Shown here piece after piece: positions 25,510-31,853 of a stretch of 34,738 nucleotides of DNA. The notes under the pieces were generated by a model. The model saw nothing but the letters and a program-made list of their open reading frames with translations, was not told where the DNA came from and did not search any database. The DNA is from an uncultured Chloroflexota bacterium. Lineage in GTDB: Bacteria; Chloroflexota; Dehalococcoidia; Lucifugimonadales; GCA-002694895. Both the position numbers and the translations under genes were made by a program. The stretch is taken from NCBI GenBank assembly GCA_913045935.1, contig CAJWSY010000012.1, forward strand, positions 1 through 34,738, in the 5' to 3' direction. Position 1 is the first letter of the stretch. Each line of letters opens with the position of its first letter.

Positions 25510-25992
25510 ATGAAATTATTAGACAACGAAAATATTATTGTAGACACAGAAATATGTAAAATAACAAATTTGAGAGTTATTACAGGTAAAACAACAAAAA
25601 ATAATACTTTTAAACAAAAAAAATCTGCTTATTTTGATGATATAAACAGTTACGAAACAATAATGAATAATGGTGAAAAAAGTCGTATCAAAGAAGGTTT
25701 GAAATATATATTTGCCGGATTAGTTATACTAGTATTAATATCATTAATCCCTTTTCTCAATAACCATCAAACATTACAAAGTATCTTTTTCTTAATTGGT
25801 ATTGTTCCACTAATATACGGAGCATACTTAGTGCCAAAAAGTATTTTTAGGCTTAAAGAGCATTCTACTATTTTCTTATGGCTACAAAATGGTAAATGTA
25901 TAATAGTGAGCTTTTCCAAATTTGATGACCCATCTGCAAAAAAAATACAATCTCAGCTATTTGAGTCGGGAGTCAGGCTATCAACGAAATAA
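25510..25992 (+). CDS. Small membrane protein with PH-like ends, unknown function
   Basis: I do not recognise this 160-residue protein firmly. The first 55 residues (NIIVDTEICKITNLRVITG, then an AYFDDINSYE strand) look like a small beta-rich domain of the bacterial PH/YdbT type. Two membrane segments follow at about 67-83 and 90-107, with basic residues on the cytoplasmic sides. A soluble C-terminal tail (about 118-160) contains a WLQNGKCIIVSFSKFDDPSAKKI stretch, again suggestive of a PH-like half-domain. Such proteins are usually membrane-associated with no known reaction. It ends 2 bp before the convergent SDR gene. The start is ATG at 25510, with no obvious Shine-Dalgarno. Confidence 0.7.
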   Translation: MKLLDNENIIVDTEICKITNLRVITGKTTKNNTFKQKKSAYFDDINSYETIMNNGEKSRIKEGLKYIFAGLVILVLISLIPFLNNHQTLQSIFFLIGIVPLIYGAYLVPKSIFRLKEHSTIFLWLQNGKCIIVSFSKFDDPSAKKIQSQLFESGVRLSTK

Positions 25993-25994
25993 CA

Positions 25995-26726
25995 CTACCC
26001 TCTTCCAACATATAATTGTTCAATTGGTAACATAACACTTTCTAATAAATTCACATTGTCAGGTAATTTAATAGATAGGTAAACTAATTCCGCTATATTT
26101 TCGGAATCCATCATAGGCTCAGAGTCTTTATCTTCTTTTCTTATTTGTCTTAATTCAGTTAAAACATTTCCAGGATGAATAATTGACACAGTTATATTAT
26201 GTTCTCGCCCCTCGAGAGCTGCCGCTCTTGTTAATCCTGACAAAGCAAATTTAGATGTAGTATACGGAGTGGAATGCATTCTGGGAACCTGGCCAGAAAT
26301 ACTTCCTATGTTTATTATTTTACCTGATTTCTTAGGCTTCATAATTATAAATGCTTCTTTTAAACACAGAAATGCTCCTCTAAGATTGATGTTTAATACC
26401 TTGTCCCATGTAGATATATCCAATTCATCTAGTGGACCACCATCAAATACCCCTGCATTGTTTACTAACACGTCTAATCGTCCAAATTTTTTAATAGTCA
26501 TATTAAATAAATTTTTTACACTTTCAATATCCGTCACATCAGTTTTTACAGTCAAAATTTGATCAGCATTAATAAATTTAAGGCATTCATTCTTAACTTT
26601 TTCTAGATTAGAAACATTTCTACTTGCAAGAATGAGATTATAATCATTTTTGGCAAGTTTTAATGCAATTCCTTTTCCTATTCCCGTTCCTCCTCCTGTA
26701 ATTATTACAGTTTTATTATCTTTCAT
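25995..26726 (-). CDS. Short-chain dehydrogenase/reductase (SDR)
   Basis: The 243-residue classical SDR has the cofactor-binding TGGGTGIGKG (10-19), structural NNAG (89-92) and a catalytic Ser142/144, Tyr155, Lys159 set (GSISGQ... then YTTSK). The glycine motif followed by ASR (about 34-36) favours NADP(H). It reduces or oxidises an alcohol/ketone, and the substrate is unknown. ATG at 26726 is preferred because GAGGGA sits just upstream; an in-frame ATG at 26738 would place that site inside the gene. It is divergent from the CoA-transferase gene. Confidence 0.9.
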   Translation of the reverse strand: MKDNKTVIITGGGTGIGKGIALKLAKNDYNLILASRNVSNLEKVKNECLKFINADQILTVKTDVTDIESVKNLFNMTIKKFGRLDVLVNNAGVFDGGPLDELDISTWDKVLNINLRGAFLCLKEAFIIMKPKKSGKIINIGSISGQVPRMHSTPYTTSKFALSGLTRAAALEGREHNITVSIIHPGNVLTELRQIRKEDKDSEPMMDSENIAELVYLSIKLPDNVNLLESVMLPIEQLYVGRG

Positions 26727-26750
26727 TTTTTCCCTCATATGTTTTATAAC

Positions 26751-26779
26751 TTGAAATTTTGTCTGTAAAACCTTAATAT
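26751..26779 (+). promoter_or_regulatory. Candidate promoter for the CoA-transferase gene
   Basis: TTGAAA (26751-26756, five of six) is separated by 17 nt from TAATAT (26774-26779, four of six). The predicted transcript would start about 40 nt before the ATG at 26825. Moderate match in AT-rich DNA. Confidence 0.35.
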
Positions 26780-26824
26780 CATCTCATATTAAAATGTATA
26801 CACAGTAATAACAAGGCTAGATTA

Positions 26825-28084
26825 ATGAGTGGACCTTTATCAGGGATAAAAATAATAGAATTCAGTCAAATAATTGCTGCTCCTTTTGCAGGATCTATGC
26901 TAAGTGATATGGGGGCCGAGATAATTAAAATAGAGCCTCCTACTGGGGATCCATGGAGGTATGCACTAGAGATAATTCCTGGAGTTCCTGGATTTGGGCG
27001 CTCATTTTTCGCTCTTAATAGAGGAAAAAAAGGCATTACTCTTGATTTGAAAAATCCAAAATCCACAATAGTTGTAAAAAAATTGGTAGAAGAATCTGAT
27101 GTTATGATTATCAATTCAAGACCAGACGTACCAAAAAAATTAAACTTAGATTACGAAAATATTAAATCTTATAATCCCAAAATTATTTATTGCTCTAACA
27201 CAGCATTTGGCAGATCTGGACCCGATAGTCATAGACCTGGGTATGATCTGATTGCACAAGCAATCAGCGGACTTATGTCTGGAGAAAACAAAACTATAGA
27301 AGGTGTACCTCAGCCTATACAATCATCAGCAGTGGCTGATTATACAACAGGATTAGGAATGGCATGGAGCATATGTGCTGCATTATTTCACAGAGAAAAA
27401 ACAGGCTTAGGACAAAAGATTGAAACTACTTTGCTTGGTTCTGCTCTAAGTTTACAGAACGGTAAATTTTTTGAATCAGACATATTTGATAAAGAAATTA
27501 GAAAAGAATTCAAACATAATATCAATACAATGAAAAATAGCGGCAATACATATTCTGAAATTCAAAATGAATATCAAAAAATGATACACAAAACAGCACA
27601 TAATCATTATTACAGAACTTATCAGGTGAAAAATGGAATACTTGCAGTTGGGTGCCTCAGTGATCCTTTAAGAAAAAAAATGGCTGATACTTTGGATATA
27701 TATGATATAAGATTTGAGGATGGATATGACCCGTACTCTGAAAGAGCATTGAAATTTAATGAAAGTCTTATACCTAAATTTGAATCTAAAATGATGAAAA
27801 AAACTGTAAATCAGTGGTTAGAAATTTTTGACAAAGCAGGAGTTCCGTCCGGAGAAGTTAAATTTGTGGAAGAACTTACAGATGACAGACAAGTCATTGA
27901 AAACAATTTAGTAACAGAAATCCAACATTCTGTATTAGGAAATATTAAGATGGTTGGGCCTATGTTGAATATGTCTGAAACTCCTTTATCTGTAAATTCT
28001 CCTGCACCAGAACTTGGTGAGCATACAGAGGAAGTACTTAAAGATCTGGGTTTTGATGATGATTTAATTGCTGATGTACGCTAA
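26825..28084 (+). CDS. Type III CoA-transferase (CaiB/BaiF family)
   Basis: The 419-residue protein matches family III CoA-transferases. It opens with GPLSGIKIIEFSQIIAAPFAG, carries GADIIKIEPP-like AEIIKIEPPTGDPWR (31-45), LNRGKKGITLDLKNP (64-78), and has the catalytic aspartate Asp172 in SSAVADYTTGLG. It moves CoA between an acyl-CoA and a carboxylate through an aspartyl-CoA intermediate. The natural pair is unknown; the family covers succinyl-, formyl- and carnitine-CoA systems. With the organic-acid genes in this window it fits a heterotroph that activates imported acids. The 3' end overlaps the phosphoesterase gene by 11 bp. Confidence 0.92.
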   Translation: MSGPLSGIKIIEFSQIIAAPFAGSMLSDMGAEIIKIEPPTGDPWRYALEIIPGVPGFGRSFFALNRGKKGITLDLKNPKSTIVVKKLVEESDVMIINSRPDVPKKLNLDYENIKSYNPKIIYCSNTAFGRSGPDSHRPGYDLIAQAISGLMSGENKTIEGVPQPIQSSAVADYTTGLGMAWSICAALFHREKTGLGQKIETTLLGSALSLQNGKFFESDIFDKEIRKEFKHNINTMKNSGNTYSEIQNEYQKMIHKTAHNHYYRTYQVKNGILAVGCLSDPLRKKMADTLDIYDIRFEDGYDPYSERALKFNESLIPKFESKMMKKTVNQWLEIFDKAGVPSGEVKFVEELTDDRQVIENNLVTEIQHSVLGNIKMVGPMLNMSETPLSVNSPAPELGEHTEEVLKDLGFDDDLIADVR

Positions 28085-28616
28085 AGAAATCAGTTTGGAA
28101 ACATTTAATTCTAAGATAAATAAAATACTTGTTATTTCTGATACGCACCAAAATTATTACACAGATATTGACAATGAAATAAAAAAACAAATATTGATTG
28201 CTGACTTAGTAATTCATTGCGGAGATATTATATCGAATGATGTGATAAATGGAATAAAAGAAAATGCAAAAAATACTTTAATTGTTCACGGAAACTCAGA
28301 CCCTCCAAATATACGTAAAAATATACCTGGTAAAATTGTATTTAAAATAGAGAACTATGTTTTTGGAATAATTCACCCGTATTGGGGAGGACCTCCTCCG
28401 TTAGATTTTGATTTAATGCTTGAAGAATTTGAAGAATACAAACTAGATTTTGTATTATTTGGCCATACTCATGACGCTCATATAGAAGAATACAAAGGAA
28501 TAACTTTTATAAATCCTGGACAAGGTTATTCAGAATTTGTTGTACCTATGAGTTTTTGTTTAATAGAAATAAAAAAATCAAAAATTTCAATTAGTATAAA
28601 TAAAATCTCACCTTAA
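28074..28616 (+). CDS. Calcineurin-like phosphoesterase, YfcE/MJ0936 type
   Basis: The 180-residue protein has the binuclear-metal phosphoesterase motifs in order: SDTHQN (22-27), HCGDI (48-52), HGNSD (72-76), a histidine in GIIHPYWGG and FGHTHDA (about 132-138), then FINPGQ. Relatives are Mn-dependent phosphodiesterases with broad activity on cyclic or artificial diesters. The usual Asn-Cys-Asp is Asn-Ser-Asp here. The ATG at 28074 lies inside the CoA-transferase gene; a TTG at 28068 is also in frame. It overlaps the convergent YqeK gene by 9 bp (28608-28616). Confidence 0.87.
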   Translation: MYAKEISLETFNSKINKILVISDTHQNYYTDIDNEIKKQILIADLVIHCGDIISNDVINGIKENAKNTLIVHGNSDPPNIRKNIPGKIVFKIENYVFGIIHPYWGGPPPLDFDLMLEEFEEYKLDFVLFGHTHDAHIEEYKGITFINPGQGYSEFVVPMSFCLIEIKKSKISISINKISP

Positions 28617-29171
28617 TTTATCATAATAAATTATTGACTCAGGATGAATGTCTATATTTTGGGTTTTTAAAAATTCAAATTGTATTTCAAAAAATGCTAA
28701 TACAGCATTTTCTAAATCTTGAAATGCAAGATCATGAACATATTGAAGTTCTGGTCGTTTATTGATTTTATAGGGCTCTAATTTGTCAGCTAAAAAAACT
28801 ATTTGATTTTCTTTATCAAAGGTTTTATGACCCGACGTATGCCATCTTATAGAATTAAACATTGAAAAATCATCACTTATATATTTATCTAATTGAAATG
28901 CTGCCACTGGCCCGTGTAGTACTTCTGGATTAGAAAGTTCAAACTCACTACAATCTATTTCATTAATTTTCACTATTTTAATTAATTCGTTATTAGAATA
29001 TGTTTTTGCAAAATCGTGTGCAAGTGCTGCTAATTTACATCTAAAAGTACTTACTTTATGAGTTTTTGCTAATTCAATTGCAAGATCTGAAGTTCTATTT
29101 AAATGAGCACTAAGTCCCGTTGGTAGTTTTAAAAGATTCTTTTCTAGATATACCTCTAATTTCTTTAACAT
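28608..29171 (-). CDS. yqeK: HD-domain hydrolase, YqeK-like (probable Ap4A hydrolase)
   Basis: The 187-residue HD-fold protein has metal ligands in the YqeK order: His23 (LSAHLNRT), His52-Asp53 (AHDFAK), His86 (LHGPVAA), His111 (RWHTSG) and Asp129 (FLADKLEP). The last motif and length point to the YqeK family, shown in Gram-positive bacteria to be symmetrical diadenosine tetraphosphate hydrolases. The usual nadD or rsfS neighbours are absent, which lowers confidence in the exact role slightly. No clear Shine-Dalgarno precedes the ATG at 29171. It is divergent from the protease gene. Confidence 0.85.
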   Translation of the reverse strand: MLKKLEVYLEKNLLKLPTGLSAHLNRTSDLAIELAKTHKVSTFRCKLAALAHDFAKTYSNNELIKIVKINEIDCSEFELSNPEVLHGPVAAFQLDKYISDDFSMFNSIRWHTSGHKTFDKENQIVFLADKLEPYKINKRPELQYVHDLAFQDLENAVLAFFEIQFEFLKTQNIDIHPESIIYYDKLR

Positions 29172-29186
29172 ATAACTTATTTATAA

Positions 29187-29216
29187 TTGTGATGATTGTT
29201 AAAATATATTTATAAT
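29187..29216 (+). promoter_or_regulatory. Promoter for the trypsin-like protease gene
   Basis: TTGTGA (29187-29192, four of six) is followed after 18 nt by a perfect TATAAT (29211-29216). Initiation near 29223 would give a leader of about 25 nt to the ATG at 29248. Confidence 0.45.
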
Positions 29217-29247
29217 TAACTTTACTACATTGAACAATTCAAATTAA

Positions 29248-30573
29248 ATGAAAAACAAAATATATTATTCAGCAATATTAATTATAAACATATTAATAAT
29301 TTCTTCTGGTTTTTATTTTATACAGATTAACCAGGAAATTAACTTGAATAATTATTCAGAAACTATAAATACAAAAATAAATGACACAGTATTTTCAGTA
29401 AATGAATCGTTAAGTAAATCTGACCAATATATTAAAACGGCAAACGAAACAATAGAAAATTCTAATTCAGCAATCAAAAAATTAAATGAAGAAAAAACAA
29501 CTCTAGAGAAAACAAATTACGAAACACTTGCCGAGTTACTTGAAGCAAAATCTAAATTAAAAGATGAAGAAAATAAATTGTTAAAATCAAATTTTGAATT
29601 AAGTTCTGAAAAAGAAAAAGCAAAAAGACTTGAAGCTGAATTAAGTTCTGAAAAAGAAAGAGCAAAAAGACTTGAGTCAGAATTAAAATCTGAAAAAGAA
29701 AAAACCGAATATCTTAAAACATCAGCAGATAAATACGATGACTTATCTTCTAAAATTGAAAGTCAAAATAAAATTATTAATAATATTCAAACTCCAAATT
29801 CAGACATCGTAGAAAATACAAAAAGAATAAATAATTTAGAGTCCATTACTTCAACTAGAACTTGGCCATCTGTTATATCATCTGCAAAAACATCAGTGGT
29901 TCGTATTCAAAATTCGTCTAATGGAAAATGTTCTGGATTTATATTCGATATTTCAAACTTAAATCATATAGTAGAACCTGATACATATTATGTTTTAACT
30001 AACAATCATTGCTTCCCAAAAACTGCTTCAGGATCAAGAATATACAATAATATTAAAATTACGGTTGATGAAAAAGAAGTAATTTACAATGCAACCTTGA
30101 TTAATAAATACGCAAACTTAGATATAGCTATCTTGAAATTTCAATCTTCGAAAAACTTAGATCTTTTGAACATTTTGTCTGACGAAGAATATGAAAAAGT
30201 GAAAATCGGTACAGAAATTAATGTTCTTGGTTACCCGCTAGGAGTAAATGTTCTAAGAACAACAAAGGGTGTAGTGTCAGCAAAAATATATAAATCAGGA
30301 ATTGCTGATGGAATAAGATATTCAGAAAGAGGTACTATACAAACAGATGCTGCAATTAATTCTGGTAATTCTGGAGGTCCGGTAATTACATTGTCTGGAG
30401 ATGTAATTGGAATGACAGTGACTGTACTAAGAAAAGCTAATGGAACAGATGTTGAAGGTACTGGTTACGCAATATCTTCTGAACAACTCAATGAATCTAT
30501 TTCATGTTTAACACCTCCATCTAGACAAAAGTTTGTGTCTGGTGGAGGAAATTGTAAATACCTCCCCAACTAA
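29248..30573 (+). CDS. Membrane-anchored coiled-coil trypsin-like serine protease
   Basis: The 441-residue protein has three parts. Residues about 7-26 form a single N-terminal membrane anchor or uncleaved signal. Residues about 45-200 are a long charged coiled coil with a duplicated 14-residue (two-heptad) unit at 118-157. Residues about 205-430 are a trypsin-fold domain with His254 (VLTNNHC), Asp292 (NLDIAIL) and Ser375 (NSGNSGGP), so the catalytic triad is complete. It resembles HtrA/DegP proteases but lacks a PDZ domain, and the coiled coil takes the place of the usual short linker. It should face the extracytoplasmic side, cutting damaged or specific surface proteins. Four cysteines in the catalytic half could form disulfides. 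The MFS gene follows after 9 bp. Confidence 0.88.
   Translation: MKNKIYYSAILIINILIISSGFYFIQINQEINLNNYSETINTKINDTVFSVNESLSKSDQYIKTANETIENSNSAIKKLNEEKTTLEKTNYETLAELLEAKSKLKDEENKLLKSNFELSSEKEKAKRLEAELSSEKERAKRLESELKSEKEKTEYLKTSADKYDDLSSKIESQNKIINNIQTPNSDIVENTKRINNLESITSTRTWPSVISSAKTSVVRIQNSSNGKCSGFIFDISNLNHIVEPDTYYVLTNNHCFPKTASGSRIYNNIKITVDEKEVIYNATLINKYANLDIAILKFQSSKNLDLLNILSDEEYEKVKIGTEINVLGYPLGVNVLRTTKGVVSAKIYKSGIADGIRYSERGTIQTDAAINSGNSGGPVITLSGDVIGMTVTVLRKANGTDVEGTGYAISSEQLNESISCLTPPSRQKFVSGGGNCKYLPN
29599..29724 (+). repeat. Tandem 42-bp repeat encoding coiled-coil heptad pairs
   Basis: Two adjacent near-identical 42-bp units (29599-29640 and 29641-29682) and a diverged third (29683-29724) encode LSSEKEKAKRLEAE-like 14-mers. 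The unit equals two heptads, so changes in copy number would keep the coiled-coil register and only alter stalk length. Confidence 0.75.
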
Positions 30574-30582
30574 GTGTGAACT

Positions 30583-31806
30583 TTGAAAGTAATTAATACC
30601 GTTCCAAATACAAGATTATTAATCAGTACTTTTAGTGTTTGTTTTTCAGTTTTTCTGTTTACAATTGGACAAGGCGCTACTAACCCTATACTTCCTATTC
30701 TAGTACAAAACTTAGGAGCCACAACATCAATGACTGGTTTTGTTGTAGGGATATTTGGGGCGGGGCGATTTTTAACAAATTTACCCGCTGGATTTTTTGC
30801 TCAAAAATTTGGTAAAAAACCAATATTAATTATCGGACCTGCAATAGCATCAATAGGATATTATTTAACTGGATATTTTGATTCAACTGGGCTTATATTA
30901 ATATCTAGATTAATTACAGGATTGGGAGGAGGAATACATTTCGTTGGTGCAGGAATATATTTAAGAGAAATTTCCACATTAGATAATAGAGGAAGAATAT
31001 TGAGCCTGCAAACTATATCAATATTAGTTGGCCAAACCGTAGGCCCGATAGTAGGAGGATATATTGGTGAAATTTATGGATTAAACAGCCCTTTTGTTTT
31101 TGCTTCAGTAGCGTTAATATTTGCAATTTTTCTTATATTAACAACAGTAATTGAACCACAGTCAAAATTATCAGAAAAAAATAAAACTAAAAAAGACAGT
31201 ACAAAAAATGAAAATATTCTAAATGTTATTTTGATATTTATCAAATCAGGATTAATTCCTATAGGATTAATGACTGTGTCTACATTTTTTCACAGATCAG
31301 GAGGACGATTTACTGTTGCACCACTGCTAATAAAAAATAAAGGTTTTTCAACATCCAATATAGGTACATTTTTTAGTGTCACATCTCTTTCTCAACTAAC
31401 ATCTTCTTCATTATCGGGTTATTTAGTAGATAAATTAGGCAGAAAAAAATTAATAATTCCAGGTGTTTTAATTATATTGATTTCATTGTTTATGTTTAAC
31501 AAATCTGATAATTATCAAATGATATTATACGTTGCAATACTATTTGGAATTGGAGAAGGTGCGTTAAATGCATCTACAAATACTCTTTTTGCTGACAAAG
31601 CACCAAAAGGATACGAAGGGCTTACGATGGGCCTTTTAAGAACTTTTGGAGATCTAGGTTTTATGATCGGCCCGCCTATTTTAGGATTTATAATTCAAAA
31701 ATGGAATTATAGTTCTGCATTACTTACCGACGGAATAATATTAGCAGTATGTTCTAGCTTGGTAATTTTCTTTACAGCAGAGACAAAAATTAAAAAAGAT
31801 TATTGA
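30583..31806 (+). CDS. MFS transporter, drug/sugar-efflux type
   Basis: The 407-residue protein has about 12 membrane segments and the MFS motif A in loop 2-3 (GFFAQKFGKKPILIIG, about 70-85) with a related DKLGRKKLIIPG in loop 8-9. A charged central loop (about 192-212) separates the halves. The first helix ends with TIGQGATNPILPILVQNLGA, as in many multidrug or metabolite efflux carriers; the substrate is unknown. The start is TTG at 30583, 9 bp after the protease stop, and no ATG precedes the first helix. It is probably cotranscribed with the protease. Its stop codon lies inside the hairpin of the terminator at 31803-31843. Confidence 0.85.
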   Translation: MKVINTVPNTRLLISTFSVCFSVFLFTIGQGATNPILPILVQNLGATTSMTGFVVGIFGAGRFLTNLPAGFFAQKFGKKPILIIGPAIASIGYYLTGYFDSTGLILISRLITGLGGGIHFVGAGIYLREISTLDNRGRILSLQTISILVGQTVGPIVGGYIGEIYGLNSPFVFASVALIFAIFLILTTVIEPQSKLSEKNKTKKDSTKNENILNVILIFIKSGLIPIGLMTVSTFFHRSGGRFTVAPLLIKNKGFSTSNIGTFFSVTSLSQLTSSSLSGYLVDKLGRKKLIIPGVLIILISLFMFNKSDNYQMILYVAILFGIGEGALNASTNTLFADKAPKGYEGLTMGLLRTFGDLGFMIGPPILGFIIQKWNYSSALLTDGIILAVCSSLVIFFTAETKIKKDY

Positions 31807-31843
31807 GCAAAGCTGTAAATTATAAAACTACAACTTCGCTCAA
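31803..31843. terminator. Bidirectional hairpin terminator between convergent genes
   Basis: TTGAGCAAAGCTGTA (31803-31817) pairs with TACAACTTCGCTCAA (31829-31843) in a 15-bp stem with two mismatches and an 11-nt loop. T-rich sequence follows on the plus strand, and A-rich sequence on the left gives T-rich sequence in the minus direction. It should stop both the MFS transcript and the repeat-protein transcript. Confidence 0.7.
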
Positions 31844-31853
31844 TCTAATAATT

